64,000 nt of DNA from the NCBI GenBank assembly GCA_013396755.1, contig VWZF01004872.1, forward strand, positions 62,001 through 126,000, in the 5' to 3' direction. Below are positions 1 to 13,425 of the stretch, piece after piece. How positions within the stretch are numbered: the stretch's first letter is position 1; every line of letters starts with the position of its first letter. The position numbers and the translations under genes are program-made. The notes beneath the pieces are model-generated. The model worked only from the letters and a program-made list of their open reading frames with translations, was not told where the DNA came from and made no database searches. Origin of the DNA: Sclerurus mexicanus. Lineage: Eukaryota; Chordata; Aves; Passeriformes; Furnariidae.

Positions 1-940
1 TCCCAAACCTTACTTCAACAAAGGAATAAAAAAAGCTGTCTTCTAAGCTCAAGGGGAAAAACAAGGAGTACAAAGAAAACGCTCACAAAGACAGTGAGCA
101 AGAAAAACACAAGACTGTCTGCTTTTGTATGATTTTTTGACTATGATTTGATGCAATAGTAACACAGGGTTCTTTCTCTCAGCAGTGCCAGAATCTCCTG
201 GTATCTCTAAAGTTAATGAAAACACAATTCAAAAGACAGTCCTGAGGTCAAAATTTGTTACATGGTTTTTCTTTCTTCAGCACTGTCAGTTGCTGCACAA
301 AGGTTTCCCAGAAGTCATTAGTATTTCAGCATTCAATTTATACAAGACAAAATAGAGTAAAAGTTCACAGTCAAATGCTGCCTGTAGCTTATGACCAGTT
401 CAAATACAGCTTTTATTAGCATAAAATTGATCAAGTTATGTTACTCCTACCTAGGGCCAGGCAAAATAATTTTGAGAATTACTTAATTTACTAAAAAATA
501 TGCTTAGCTTCTCCCAAATATTTGCAAATTTGGAGTTTTCATGGGAAAAGGAAGAATTAAAATTTTTAAAACGCTAAGTAACTCCAGTAAACTAGGTAAC
601 CAGTAAACAAGTGATAGAGGGACTCTTGAGGAAAGATGGGAGATCTTGGGTTATATTCATATATCAAGAAGGGAATCTGGCTTTGAGCCTGTTACCTTGG
701 AGTTCTGAACCATGCAATTATGATCCTTTTTTTCTCATTTAAATTCTTAATAAATTGTGCAAGCATATTATTGAAAGACAATGGAGTCTTACTCCATCTG
801 GGGAATTTGAAGAAAGACAATGTCAAAATCATGTTTTGTTTGCATATGTGATGTCCCTCCTCAAATCTTCCAACAGACAAATTCAGATCTCCTTTCCCAG
901 GTTAGGCAACTCGAAACACAGTTATATATTCAATATAGTT
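1..940. other. Unique AT-rich noncoding sequence
   Basis: I see no gene, RNA or recognisable repeat here. Short open frames on both strands overlap each other, are rich in residues typical of translated AT-rich DNA, and lack splice-site context. Confidence 0.6.
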
Positions 941-1034
941 AAAAAAACACAATCCCCCCAACTAAACGAACAAAAACTAAAAGAAAAAAAAAATACCAAA
1001 CTCAACCCCCTCCCCCCCAAAAACCCCCAAACCC
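941..1034. repeat. A/C-rich low-complexity tract
   Basis: The plus strand is almost entirely A and C, with runs such as cccccc and aaaaaaaaaa; the minus strand is correspondingly G/T-rich. It is low-complexity rather than an exact tandem repeat. Similar G/T-rich tracts recur near 6.76, 37.9, 42.4 and 55.1 kb. Confidence 0.8.
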
Positions 1035-2727
1035 ATTCGCTCTTTGTAATTCACAGTCTTTAGCTTTTGCTTCCTTTTAATTTCTTGAAAGCAGCTGTTA
1101 TTGTAAGATTTTCTTTCAGGTTGAGAAACAGATCTTCAGAAAAGAAAATGAATGACTGTACTTAATTGTTTAGTGTTTATTTCAGCCAGACAAACAACGA
1201 ATAATAAACATTGGTGTGGGTCAAGCCTGTTTTTCTTCCCACTCATCCTGCACCCTGCAAATATTTTGTTTCCACTGCTGAAGTGTTTTTCACACAATTT
1301 TGTGTGGTCTACAAAGTGTTCTGTTGGCCTTGTGAGTTTAGTTACCTGAACTTGAGTTAGAAGTTGAAAGGATGAACCTTGACTAAGTGGTTCAAAGCAG
1401 ATATGAATATTTATTTCTGAGTCACTTCTGTTCATGGAGAGAGGTAAAGGTCTTGAAGGAGAGGTGGTTTTAAGCTTTCAATTACAGCATCTTCTTCAGT
1501 GGAAGGGGAGGATATTTTCTGCATTTCTTCCCACTAGTTCTTCAAGCAATATCTCCGATGTTACTGAAGCATGAAGTCTATGGCAAGCACCCTGCTAAGG
1601 TTAATGGGAGCAGCAGCACTGATCCTGAATGGGCAAACAAAGGAACTGGAACCCTTCCTCCACACAGCCTGATAAAAAACTCTGTTCACCATGGACAGTA
1701 CAACCATTAGTTCTGGTCTTCAGCACTGCTGCACATTGTTCCTCTCCCCTTCTAACAAGCACAGCCTACTCAGCTGTTTAAATGCTGTGTACCATTGAGG
1801 AGGTCTTTCTGCAAAATCACTAATATACTTGAGCAAAGCCCAAGGAGACTCTTGCAAGGTGAGTTCATCTTCTCTGTGGTTCCAGACACAACCTTTCATT
1901 CATCAGGTTTTTATCAGGCTGTTTTGCCTGGGAAAAAGCTTCCAGAAACTGCATCTTCTTTTCATGTATATACCCCACAATTACTCTCAGGTCATTTCAG
2001 GAAGGAACAAATTTAGTGTTATTTTTGTTGAGGACATTCACTGTCCCAATTTCAAGATGCATCAAAAGATGTCTCTTCAATGGAAAATGTAAAGCCTATG
2101 GCTTTTCAAATGAAATTCACCAGATGCTGGTGATTCCATATTTCTGTTACAAAGATAGTAAACACATATTTGAGAAGGTCAAAGACCTTCTAGTTTTGAG
2201 CTTTGTTCCTCTCAAGTGTACCAAACCCATACTAAAAGAGGCAGATGTGGCAAAGCTGTTACAGAGATATGATTCACACAGATAAAATTTAGAATTTTAT
2301 ATTACAGACTGAGGTGTAAGAGACAATAATTTTTGTCTTGTGCTGAATTAATCTTTCTTTGCAGCTGTGTGATTGAAAAAAATTCCATGAAGCTATTTCG
2401 CTATTTAAAACAAGACCTCATATAAGAAATGTAATTTTCTTCTATGGAACATCTTCCCTTGTAACAGTGCCCAATGTGATATTTGGTTTTAACTAATAAT
2501 TGTCTGGGGACATGTTTCAGTGTTTGGTAAACAAAACTGAAATAAATCTGTAGTATTGGACTGTATAACAGTGTGTAACACAATGGGGATTTATGCTTCC
2601 AGTGAAGTACAGGAGGTGGTAATTTCCAAAGGTATATATAGCAGGAGCTGTATAGTGTTAGAGAATGTGGTCATATTCAGTTTAGTAGCAGAAAAGGCTC
2701 CTTCAATTGGAATAATGAAATAATTTA
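1035..2727. other. Unique noncoding sequence, no supported gene
   Basis: Three overlapping plus-strand open frames between 1,795 and 2,285 run in different frames of the same DNA. They show no domain or motif and no convincing splice borders. No recognisable repeat is seen. Confidence 0.55.
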
Positions 2728-2905
2728 GGTCAAAAGGCCCTTCTGGAAGGTAACTTGGCCAGTTTCCTACTCAAAGGAAGGCCTGCTTCAGAATTAGATC
2801 AAATTTTTCCCAGCAATATTCAAGCAGTTTTTGAACACTGCATCTCCATTTTTGGACACAGTTGGCCATTGAGTTTGGTTTGATCCAGTGCAACTTTCCA
2901 TGCAT
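2728..2905 (-). mobile_element. CR1 LINE 3'-end fragment, degenerate
   Basis: Read on the minus strand this follows the usual avian CR1 3' region: a stretch like the 'gaggcactggaacag...' segment, then 'gatctaattctgaag' and the 'ggcctt..ctttgagtaggaa' segment, then the terminal 'ccttccagaagggcc' type end. Divergence is high, so this is an old, 5'-truncated copy, and the left part of the match is clearer than the right. The call rests on remembered consensus, not an alignment. Confidence 0.55.
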
Positions 2906-5900
2906 TCTTACTCAAAGAAGTGCTGTTTTCTTCATGTTCTTAGTGCAGCAGTTCTCTCCTAGGAGCAGAGGAATGACATCAGACTTCGCTTGCAAGTGCC
3001 ATTTTCTTTTTAAAACCAGCAGAGCGAGGAAGCTGTGCAGATTGCTTGCTCTCAGGGGGAAGTCCTATCTACAAGTCATTTTTTACCCACATGCTTTGTG
3101 TCAGGAAGCTAAGAAGCAGAATCATAAGCTTGCTTGTCATGGGCCAAGTGTCAGGAAGTGGGCTGAGGCTATGGAACTTCAGAGGCCTGTAGCATGTGAG
3201 GAAATTTCCCCTGTTCACTTAATGCAAATCCAATATGCTTGTTTAAAAGGATTATTCTTTCTTCTCCCTTTTTTGGAGATACTGTTTCAAAACAGTCCCC
3301 TGACTAGTAGTGCTACTTATTTGAACGCTCTGGTTGGTGACTCTGCCATCAGCTAGCTGCTGGGCATAAGGAGAATGTGGCAAATGGAGGGGAAGAAGGA
3401 AAAAAACATTAATTGTTCAAAGCCACAGTGAATTTTCTTCTTTTCCAATTGTTATGCAGAATATAGGAACATGCAGGTTAAGCTGTTATTTTATTCCATC
3501 TGATTCCATCATGACTCATGATTATACATGCATTAGGATGACTCAGTATCATCTCTACACATCAAACTACATTTTATATTTTTGCTGCATGTAGGTGACA
3601 TAAATGACAAATTATTTTCCCTATCTTATTGCAGATGTCAGGGTTACATTTTCCTGAATACAGCTTCTGGGTGACAGTGCACACAACATTTTCCAATGTC
3701 TACAGTTAATCCCCTCACTCATTTATGAAATAATGAGGCCAGTAAGATTTCCATAGTTAGTTGCTGCAGGGTAAAAGTCACAGTAGGACGCTTCTTACTG
3801 ATAGGAAATAGCTAGTTACAGAACAGATCACAGTGTGGCATGAAAATGTCATATTCACAATTGCTGAATTCCAGCTAAGAAAGCCCTTGCACCTTGGACC
3901 AGCAGACATGACATGCACTGATAAAGTTCTAGGTAGAACGCTCTTTGGAACTTAAAATAAGTAAGCTCTAGCCATATGTCAGTGGGTGGAATGGAACAGG
4001 ACTAGAGAAAGCAAAATAACTCAGGATGAATATCCCTCCTCCCCCTGCCATGGCTCTAGCCATGCCTTGGAAAGGAGAAAATATGTACCAATGATACATA
4101 AATTATGGCAATGATGAGATGTAGCAACCAGCCTCAAGCAGAGCTTCCTCTGAAGTAGACCACAGGGCAGAAAGATACAAGAATGACTATTGCTCCATTG
4201 CTATCCTCTTCTGTAGGAGGTGTTCATATTAACAGAGGTTGGTTTAACCTATAAAATGGAGCTTTGACAAAGACAACAAAATAGAATATGACAGAATCTG
4301 GACAGTGGAGACAAGTTCAGAACATCCTATGACTTGTGGTCAACAGTTTTGAGCTTGTGGTCTCAAACCCAGGGTGTAACTAGAATTCAGTTTTAGCTAT
4401 CCATCTATTGCTCCAGTCAACATGTTTACAAATCTCATCTGCTATAGCAGTAAGGATTTCAGGACTTTTCCTGACAAAATCCTTGAGTGTATTTCTACTT
4501 AATTTCAGTCACTTTCCATTGCAATAAGGGCAATGCATGTATTGTAAAGAAGTAGTTACTCAAAGTTCTACTCCAGCAGAACCACCTGACTCAGTCCTGG
4601 CTCTGAGCACACTTCTCTGGGTAAGCAAAGCAAACTGTCACCAACTGCGGCTGTGGGATCCTCCTCTCCTAAAGGGCACAAAAGAACGGGAATACTCCTC
4701 ATAAAAGATGTGTACAGCAAATTTGGGACGCAGCACCTGGGTCAAAGGGTCTCCCCCCACTGTAAAAGCAGAAGCTGGAACTGGAACTTGCCTGGAGTTT
4801 TCAAGCAGGCCTTGGGGCTCAGATAAGGAATCCTTTAGTATTTGAAAGGACGTAAGAAACATTTCCCTGAGTAGGCTATAATTCATATATTTTTAAAGTT
4901 CAAAAAAATAATTTTGAACATGGGAAAGGAAGAGAAGTAGTGTGAAAGAAAAACAGATTTTAATTTGGATGTTCCTACACAATTGATAGAAATAAGGCTG
5001 TTCAGCCACAGCAACTCAGGGTCTCAAACTAAGCAGTAATTGCACATAATGATGGGTTGCTTCTGAAAATTTGTCAGAAGACCTCCAGACATGAGCACAT
5101 CAGGCAGTACACATCAAGTCAGGACCGCACTGTGAAGACTGGGTAATCCTTTCTGAAAGAAAATATAGAGGCTGAGAGACAGTAGAGGTTGACATGAACA
5201 CTAGTATAAACATTGTATTGAAACCTTCTTTGTTCAAAGTCTCATATAGAGAAGTCATACACTTCAGTCCAGAAGAAATCACACTCTTTCAATTTTGCTC
5301 CAGCAATAAACAACATTCATGCACTAAGAAGAGGAAACTATCCTTTATTAAACATTTTTTTATTAAACATTGACACATAACACTGTAATTCTATCAGTCT
5401 TAAAAACATGGTTGTGCACTGTCTGTAGCTGTAGTTCCCCATCTTTGGCTGGGAATATACCCTCTCATCAGGAACCAGAACAGTAACATCTGGACCACTG
5501 CAGGCATTTTATGATTGGAGGAGAATGGACTCTCCTCCATAAAGAGGAAGATACTAAAATTTGCATCTGAAGTGATTTGAAAGATTTAACATTTTGATAG
5601 ATGATTTTTTAATAGGAGAGAAATATTTCCCAGTAGTTGAAGGATGCACACATGAAGGACTAAGAAGGTTGTTGTATGTTGGGGTTTTTTTTAAACAGTA
5701 AAAAATCTTCAACTTGAGTACTTGCTGAAAGTGATGGGACAAATACTTCGTTGAATGCTCTGGTGAGAATTCCTACTAATGAGTTTTTTTAGAATATGTT
5801 CTTCAGAGATTGGATCTCCAATACCTGAGTTATCTAAAGTCAAACTTACCTCCCCCAAACTCTGAAAACCTGTAAGAAGCAGTCTGGCAGACTTTCCATC

Positions 5901-6750
5901 TCTAATTGCCTTGATTTATGTACAGCTAGTCTTCACCTTCCACAGCCACAGAGCTTAAAAACAAGCAGAGGTTCTTTCATGCTTACCTTGACTCTGCACA
6001 ACACAAAAGACCCTTTGTAGGAAGACTCTGTACAGCACTATATATCCTAAGGCACTCAGAAGCTGCTAAAGTAGCAAAATGTCAGCTTTTAAAATTCTTT
6101 GGGCCACCTCTGTCCCCACAGTGACAGTAATTCAGCAAAACACATTTTCATAAAATATCTTGTGTGCAGAAGAGGGAACTTTCAAGTTCCCTCTAACTTC
6201 ATTTTTTTTAGAGAGATCAGAAGAGCTAAAGTGAATACTTTCAGCATTCCTTAAAATCACTGGCATTTTCCTCAACTGAAAGTGACAGTTTTGCCTACTA
6301 CTGAGGACAGGGCTAATGGAATGACATGTTCCTCTGTTTGTACAAAATGTACTTTGTCTGTGGTTGACACATTTATATTTATTTCAGGCAAAGATGTGGC
6401 ACTCTTGATGGCTTTTCCTCTCTTTCATTCCAGAGATAAATGATCTTTAACCAAAACCTGACCAGAGAAGCACATTGATTAACCAAACAGCATTACCAGA
6501 ATCTAAACCACATTTGAGCTGCAACCACTTAGCTGAGGGCAGTTTATTTTGGATTTGGCACTGCGCAGTAATTTTTGTAAGCTCTCAGCTGAGCTAGGAG
6601 ATCATTGCCTGCATAAACTAGCCTATAAGTGCGTTGTTGATTCTGTTCTGAAGGAAATCAGATAAATCACTTGTTTACAATCTAGCATAATATGAAAAGG
6701 AAAACACACACTGTTCAGGTTGCGTGATTTAATGTCATGCCAGTATATAA
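2906..6750. other. Unique noncoding sequence, no supported gene
   Basis: It includes the 3' part of the longest open frame in the window (2,862-3,356, plus strand, 164 codons), which begins inside the CR1 fragment and shows no domain, so I do not call it. A minus-strand 82-codon frame at 4,638-4,886 also resembles nothing I know. A near-duplicate 'tttattaaacatt' pair lies at 5,346-5,371. Nothing else is seen. Confidence 0.5.
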
Positions 6751-6810
6751 TGTTTGTGGGTTTTTGTTTGGTTTGGGGTTTTTGTTTGTTTGGTTGGTTT
6801 GGGGTTTTTT
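6751..6810. repeat. G/T-rich low-complexity tract
   Basis: This is a run of tttg, tttgg and ttgggg units on the plus strand (CAAA/CCCCAAA-like on the minus strand). It is imperfect and has no fixed period. Confidence 0.8.
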
Positions 6811-8454
6811 AAATGTCTGTATTTATCTAATGGTAAATATATAGAAGAACTATTCTTGCCTTTAAATAATCCTGAACATCGCATCTCTCTTTATATCTGA
6901 TAGCAGAAAAAAGAATAACATGCCATAGCATGCAGGTATTTTTGTTTCCTGCTGGAGGCAGTGACATTAACTGTCCCAGTTTTATTATGTTTAGCACAAT
7001 TAGAGAAGAAAAAGAAAAGTTAAATATCCAAAAGTGTCTTGTGCACTTAAAAAGCAAAAAAAAAGGAGAAAGGATCATCTCTTCTAGTAATTAGTGGTTT
7101 CTAAATTCAGCCAAAGCAGCATCTTATGTAGCAAACAGGAGAAACTGGAAAAATCCCAGATGTATATCCAGTGTTCAATTACATGGCAACTCCAGTAGCT
7201 TCATTAACACAGCTGTGTCAATATGGGGGAAAGTTGGGAGAAGTATCTTTTGGCAATTACAGTCTTTTGGAAAACTCTAAGATCCTTTAATATTTAGATG
7301 GAAGTCATATGCTAGGTTTTAAAAAAAGGTGAAGCAATATTTTTAAACATGTGAAACATCTTGAAAACAGTACAACATCGTATATCAAGGCTTGAAAAGT
7401 GGTTGTTCAGATTTCTCAAAGAGCTGGGGCATCAGTTTATGAATAGTTAATTGTTATGTTTAATGCAATTTTAATTTCTGAGATTGAATGTCATATAAGA
7501 GATGGCAAAATGAGACAAAATCTTTGGTTTAGAAGTATGCAAGTACATTTATTCCTCCTAAATATAATCTGTAGAGCCATTCCTTGTCTCTTCTCCTCCA
7601 GATTCCCTCCAGAACAGTTAAAAATAAAATATGTGCCAGAAATGGGAATAACTGTCTGTCTGATCATTTTTCTGTGTCTGATTTAGTCACTAAATGCCAC
7701 TGACATGGACAAAGAGTAAATGTAAATAAGAAAAAATTCCACCTATAAATAAAAATTATAAATTTTGTTGTTAATCCCACTCAAGACAGCATGACACCCA
7801 TTCCGTGCTCTATGCCCTTTATGAGAGCATATATCATGAGAGCAAGGGGAATGAATGTCAGATTAGTTTCCAAGGGATGTGCTACCCAGCATAGTGAGGA
7901 GACAACACTCAGAGGTTTTGGCTTCTTCTCATTGCAAGTCTATCAAGAATTAACTGGATTGCAAGGCCAAGCTCTGAGTGTTTTAGGAGGAACTCTGTCA
8001 GTTTCCTGAGTCCTCTTCCTTCTCTATGTGGATTTTATCATGGATAAACACATCACAGTCTTTAAAAATCTTTTCCCTAATATCCCAAGTGATGATAGAC
8101 TACAAAGCAGTTCAAGTTAAACACATTTATTAGATTCCTTATCAATAGGAGAAATACCACTGTTTTTACACAGACATTTCTCCATATTCATTTGGACTAA
8201 CTGGGTAAAGATAGTCTATTGCAAGAGCTCAGCCTTCAGAGTTCAGATAGTTATGATTGTCTAATTGAGTTTCAAGTGTTAGGATGGGAAAAAAAGCAAA
8301 GAACAAAACACACCAAAAAATCCCAAAAGTATAAGATTCTGAAATATCATGGAAGAAGGAAGTTGACTTGGACATATTCTGACAGATGGCTTTAATATCA
8401 TATCTATTCTATCATCATGGAAATAATTTCAAGGACAATAAAGGCTTGAGAAGA
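6811..8454. other. Unique noncoding sequence
   Basis: It is AT-rich, with short open frames only (at most about 83 codons). No recognisable repeat, RNA or exon is seen. Confidence 0.55.
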
Positions 8455-8737
8455 CTTGAGTGGTAATGGTTTTAAATGGAAAAATTGAAGGTTTAGATTA
8501 CATATTAGGAAGAAATAATTTACTGTGATAGTGGTGAGGCACTGGAACAGGTTGCCCAGAAAGGCTGTGGATGCCTTACCTCTGAAAGTGTTCAGGACCA
8601 GGTTGGATGGGGCTTTGAGAAACCTGGTCTAATGGAAAATGTCCCTGCCCATGTCAGAAGGCTGTAACTACATGATCTTTAATAAACCTTCCAACCTTAA
8701 CCATTCTTAACCATTCTATTCTTCTGTAATTCTATGA
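8455..8737 (+). mobile_element. CR1 LINE 3' end
   Basis: The sequence follows the avian CR1 3' UTR in order: 'aatggttttaaatg', 'ggtttagattacatattagg', 'gaggcactggaacaggttgc', 'ttcaggaccaggttggatgg', 'ctgcccatgtcagaaggctg', 'actacatgatctttaa', ending in CR1's typical 'attctatg'-type 3' octamer repeats. It is 5'-truncated, as almost all CR1 copies are, so it has no endonuclease or reverse transcriptase. The middle is close to consensus; the 3' end carries small duplications ('accattcttaaccattcta'). It is noncoding remnant DNA. Confidence 0.93.
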
Positions 8738-10668
8738 CCGACTTGTTATGTTTGGGGCAGTATTAACCCTCTTGCATCTTGGTGAAAATTAACACATTCT
8801 CATTTACCTGATAGCAGATGAGCATGTGGATGGGCAGACCATGGGTGTGTACAACTACAACTCAAACAGCAGTCCAAACAAAGCCTGGAAGGAGCAGTAA
8901 TCTATAAAGGAGCAGTGCCTGTCACAGCTCTAGCTCCACTAGGCTGGGAATAATACAGAATAAAACCAAAAATAACCTGTAGATTATAAATTCTGAAGGA
9001 AACTGTTAAAACTGAAGAAATCAAAGAATTCCCTAGAGAAGGGTGAGGTTCAAAATTACTCTCAGCATTGCCCTATTGATTAAGTGTAGCTGGTTCTCTC
9101 ATTAGGGGTGTGAAATTTCAACAGCTCTTTTTAATTTTTTCATACACTGTATCTTGAGCCCAAACGCTTGGCCATTATTCCAGCACAACTCCACGGAGCA
9201 AATGTGTAAAAGACAGAGTTTCAACAGTGCTGCTATCCTAGTCCTTTTCATTTTCTGCCTGCACACTTCAACCATGACAGCTTTAAAGTCTGCACATGAG
9301 AGCCAGCATACAGTTTTTACACAGTGGTCATTTCAACTTACAGTCTCCCTCTGCCTTCATTTGTATTTGCTTAAGAGCTTGCAGCTGCAGACGATGCATT
9401 CCCTTGGACTTCATTTTTTGTCTTGTCCTTTCAAAACACAGAGGGGAAATAAAGCCTCTAATTTTAATAGTCAGTAATTGTCCAGACTAAAATGAAACAT
9501 AAAAAACTAAATTATAGAATTTAAACCCATTGTAATAATTGCTCCAGTTATAAACATCACTTTATTCATTTGTAACTCTCATTTGTTTTTCCCTTGTAGT
9601 GTTGAAACACTCAAATTGGGCTTGCCAAATGCATTGCTGATAATTTAATGGCACTGCAATTAAGCACTTCCAACATATTAAACAACTATTGAAATGGCTT
9701 ATATACCTATTTTTCTGTTCATAGATGACAGTAAGTCATGTCACAGCATTTCACTTGAAGGCAGAAAAGATTTTTAATGGATGGTAATACTATGTTGGGA
9801 GCCAATAATAGCAATTAATTTAAATAATTATAAAAGTTGAAATCTTAAAGATATTCCTTGGAAAATTTGCATTCATTTATATTTCACAGTGCTTTCAGAA
9901 TAGCCTATATTGGCAGTGCAAATTTATCTGAAAATAAAAAGAATCCTAATTATTTAACACATTTCAACACTGTCCCACTTGTCACAGCCTTTACAGAGAA
10001 AAGGGAAAAAAAAACAACAACTCTTTCATTTGTTCAGCATCACTTTACTCTCCTTTCTGTTGTACTAACTCAATTATTTTGATTTTTATTTTTTTTTTAA
10101 CAAGCTGAACTGGCCTGATCTACTATCCTTAAGAACACAATCTCATTTTAAAAATGATCACCATTCATTCACTCCTCCTGTGAGTAGAAATGTAGACCAT
10201 CTATCTCACTAGAGAACAAAGAAATTAGGACCTAGGAGAAAAACGAGGCAAGATGCAGCCCTTTCCTTCATTTTTATACTAAAATTTTCCTGTAAGAAAC
10301 AAGGAAACAATATATTGAGAGCAAGAATAATTTCATTTGTCACCAAGAAGTATGACATAAGTCTGAGCCCTTATTGGCGTGACAGACTATAATGTTGTCT
10401 ATGAAAGCAAATAAAGATTTGGGGTGGCGGATTGCAGAACATAAAATGGAAAGGCCTTGGTCAAAGAGATAGCAGAGTACTTCGCTAGTCATAGTTATAT
10501 ACTAAAATACTTTACCATACAGAAGCTTAAAATGCATAAAACAGGAACTCATCAGAGTTAAGTAGGCTGTTTATTTTAAAGCAATAATTAATTACCTCTC
10601 ACTAGAAAGATATTTGAAGTGCTTGTAACCCCAAATCATACTTTGTTCAACATGTAAACTGCAAGTAT
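8738..10668. other. Unique noncoding sequence
   Basis: A plus-strand 107-codon frame (9,154-9,477) overlaps a second frame and has no domain. A good splice-acceptor-like site ends at 9,600 ('tttttcccttgtag') but is followed by stops in all frames within about 50 bases and has no paired donor. No repeat is recognised. Confidence 0.5.
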
Positions 10669-10736
10669 TCCTGAATTCAGCTGCAGCCCATTTCTCAAGT
10701 ACTCCTGATTTCAGCTGCAGCCCATTTCTCAAGTGC
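10669..10736. repeat. 34-bp tandem duplication (2 copies)
   Basis: Copies at 10,669-10,702 and 10,703-10,736 differ at only two positions (a/t at unit position 8, a/g at position 33). The unit contains the palindrome cagctg and 'cccatttctcaagt'. The seven bases before copy 1 resemble the end of a unit, hinting at an earlier partial copy. It lies inside a minus-strand open frame (10,592-10,861) that I do not consider a gene. Confidence 0.95.
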
Positions 10737-12465
10737 TTGTCTCTCTTTGAAGCACCTGCAGCTGGAGATGAAGCAGCTCTCAAAACAGTGAAAGAGAATG
10801 TTGGAAAACAAATAGCCTTTAACTCTATTTGCAGTTTATTTAGCACCTCAGGCAGCAGCAATCACCTAGCTATAAACAGATTTAAAAGGTGTTTTCAAAA
10901 ACTAACAAAAATAGGTGTTTATGATAATTCAAAGGCAAAATATCCTATGAGAAATGTGAAACATGTCTTATCTTTGAAGTGTTTGATTCTTCTCTGCAAC
11001 TTGTTCTTAAGAACTCCCAGCACTCAACATGTATAGTATTTCCTTTTACATTGATGGGAAGATAAAATATGGTAAATTTGTTTTATCATAACTTATTTGG
11101 CTTTGTATTGCCTTTTGTACACATTTCCTGTAATTGTAATGAGAAGTCATGGGTGTGCTAGGCATGTAATGGGGTGTAGAGGATGTCTCCACATGGTGTT
11201 TCTGTAGTTCCAGAAGTGAGACCTGACACTGGCCCATGCAGCTTACTTGTGCCTTCCAGTGGGACAATGTGAACCATTTTTCCTGTGTTACATGGCTAAT
11301 GCACATCTGAGCAGAGTTCATCAAGCGGAACTCAATCCACTGTTTTAAATTCAGATCAGGATGGAAGTTATCATTTTCTTTTTCGGTGTGTCCTGTATAT
11401 GTATGACTATAGAAAATACCATGGTTTTTTTTTAATCCGTTTGTCTTGCTTTAATTAGCATTGGTTTAATTCCAGTACTCCCTACATGAACAGTTGACAC
11501 AATGTCAAACTCAGAGGTACATACATACTTTTATCAGTATACCTACAGAGGCCAGAGGCATACAAGCCACCTATAGCTTTTAAAGCTAGCCCTATTCCCA
11601 GAGGAACTGAGGACTCCAAATTATACCATTATGGCAATTTTACAGGCATATTTCATCATTATGAGGGGCAGCCTAAAACTGGGAGTGGGGTGACAAATGT
11701 CTTGTCAGCAGTACTTAAATATACCTTGCAAGGGCTTTAGTTGGGAATGAACTTGATGAGAATGCACTCGATTTTCAAAAATATCATGTTGTTAATGAAA
11801 GTAAAAGTCTTGGGGATAAGTACAAAGGTAATAGGAGACAGGAAGCACTGACTCTTCAATATCAGCATTTGCAACGTGACATGCAGCTTGTTCTGAGAAC
11901 CAGCTCAAAGTCTTCAGGACAGTGCAAAGAAATATTCTGCATAAGCAGTCTTTCTCATTTCTGAATATAAGAGATGACTTTGAGAAAGAATATAGGCAGA
12001 AATGATCCACAAGAGTTTAGTTTGATATATAGCGGGCTAAACTGTCAGTTTCAGACTAAGTGTGGAAATTATCATAAAACACTGCAGATGGACATTGGCT
12101 GGACTAAATATAAGCAGTAAAACAACCTCACAGAAATGAGGAATGGATTATATCTGCCTGCCTGAAGTGTCATAAATTTATTCATGTACTCTTGCAGCAG
12201 ATAAAGTCAGAGGTCCACTACTCTGCTTACCTATTTGTTCCAGCATATATATATCTATTTGTACCTGAAGAATGGAAGTGGTCTCTCTGTTGCATGCCAA
12301 GTGTGTTCGGATGGCTGCTTCATAATTTGCCCAAGATTCAGATCCAAAGTCCATGTTTAAGACATACTGCCCATACTGGTGTCCTGAGGAGACTATTTTT
12401 AAAATCAGACTTCCATGACAAAATCAATTTATAGTAACCTCCTTAAATGAACCATCTCTTTCCCA
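10737..12465. other. Unique noncoding sequence
   Basis: No repeat family, RNA or exon is recognised. Open frames on both strands (up to 99 codons) overlap and lack motifs. Confidence 0.5.
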
Positions 12466-13425
12466 CAGTGAGTGACAGCCCCAGGCAGATGTGACAAGTC
12501 CTGTGTGCACCCATGGGCTCTGACTACCTGGAACAGTGTCACCAGGGTGCCCCTCCCAGGTGATGCCTAAAAATGTTTAGTTTTTGTAGATTTTAATAAA
12601 GCTATATAAGTTTCTTACACTTTGCAATAGCAGTCATCAGTTACTAAGACCCTTTCTCACAGTTCGTGTTACATTCCTGAATTTCTGTTTCAAGAAAAGA
12701 AATTTTAGCAAGGACATCCAGTTTGGGACATGCACCTGGACTGAAATAATAAGATATATTGTAGTAAAACAAGAGAGAGGGCCCAGAACCCTTGGAAGGG
12801 CTCCAATGGGGCAATTCTGAGGGTGGTACCAGGGATAAATGGTTTTTGGGTTGGATGTACCCACTTCATATGGTAATTAGTTAAAGCTATAAAATATGCT
12901 GGTGGGTGTGCCTATGTACTCTGTGCACCTTAAAGAACAGCTCTTTACCTTATCTATACTAATATTGTCTTAAAAGTGGGGGGGGTTTCCTCCATTTTAG
13001 ACAACACAGGAACCCTCTGCCCCTCACCTGACAGCCCTGGTGGGGTTTGAGCTGGATCCTGGGTATGCCTGTGACCAGACTTCAACTGTTGGCAGGACTT
13101 CCCAGATGGATGTAGGACCTGAAGTACCACCTTGCCTTCATCTGAGGGTGCCTGGACACTTGATGAGAAGTGTCACCCAAAACACTCATACCTTCTTCTG
13201 TGGGATGGTAGTTATCCATGAGAAAGTTTCTATGTCACATGTTGCAGCGACCCTAAACCCCTAGATTGGATCCCTACCTGGGGTGGCCCAGATCAACTCC
13301 TCTGAACTTATGGTCCTTCCCTCCACCACGAAAGCATTCATTCTTCAGCAAAATAAACTGCAATGACTGGTTGTTTGATTGTCACAGTGGAGCCTTCTTC
13401 AATGTGTGACATCGAATAAATCAAT
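12466..13425 (+). mobile_element. Probable LTR-retroelement-derived block (family unassigned)
   Basis: This block is more GC-balanced than its flanks and has the texture of avian LTR DNA. It has a 'ggtgcccctcccagg' motif, a polyadenylation signal AATAAA at 12,595-12,600, a TATA-like 'tataaaata' at 12,888-12,896, a G8 run at 12,976, a CT/CA-rich leader, and two more AATAAA signals at 13,352 and 13,415. Orientation is inferred from these signals. It may be two overlapping elements, since it holds two promoter/poly(A)-like sets. No terminal TG/CA pair or target duplication was found, and no gag, pol or env reading is visible. It could also be unique DNA; confidence is modest. Confidence 0.4.

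Noticed and set aside
2862..3356. Longest open frame in the window (164 codons, plus strand).
   Set aside because: Its start lies inside a CR1 fragment, there is no domain or splice context, and one frame of this length is unsurprising in 64 kb.
6751..6810. G/T-rich tract as a telomere-like or G-quadruplex repeat.
   Set aside because: The units are irregular and the G-runs are too short and uneven for a telomeric repeat or a clear four-run quadruplex.
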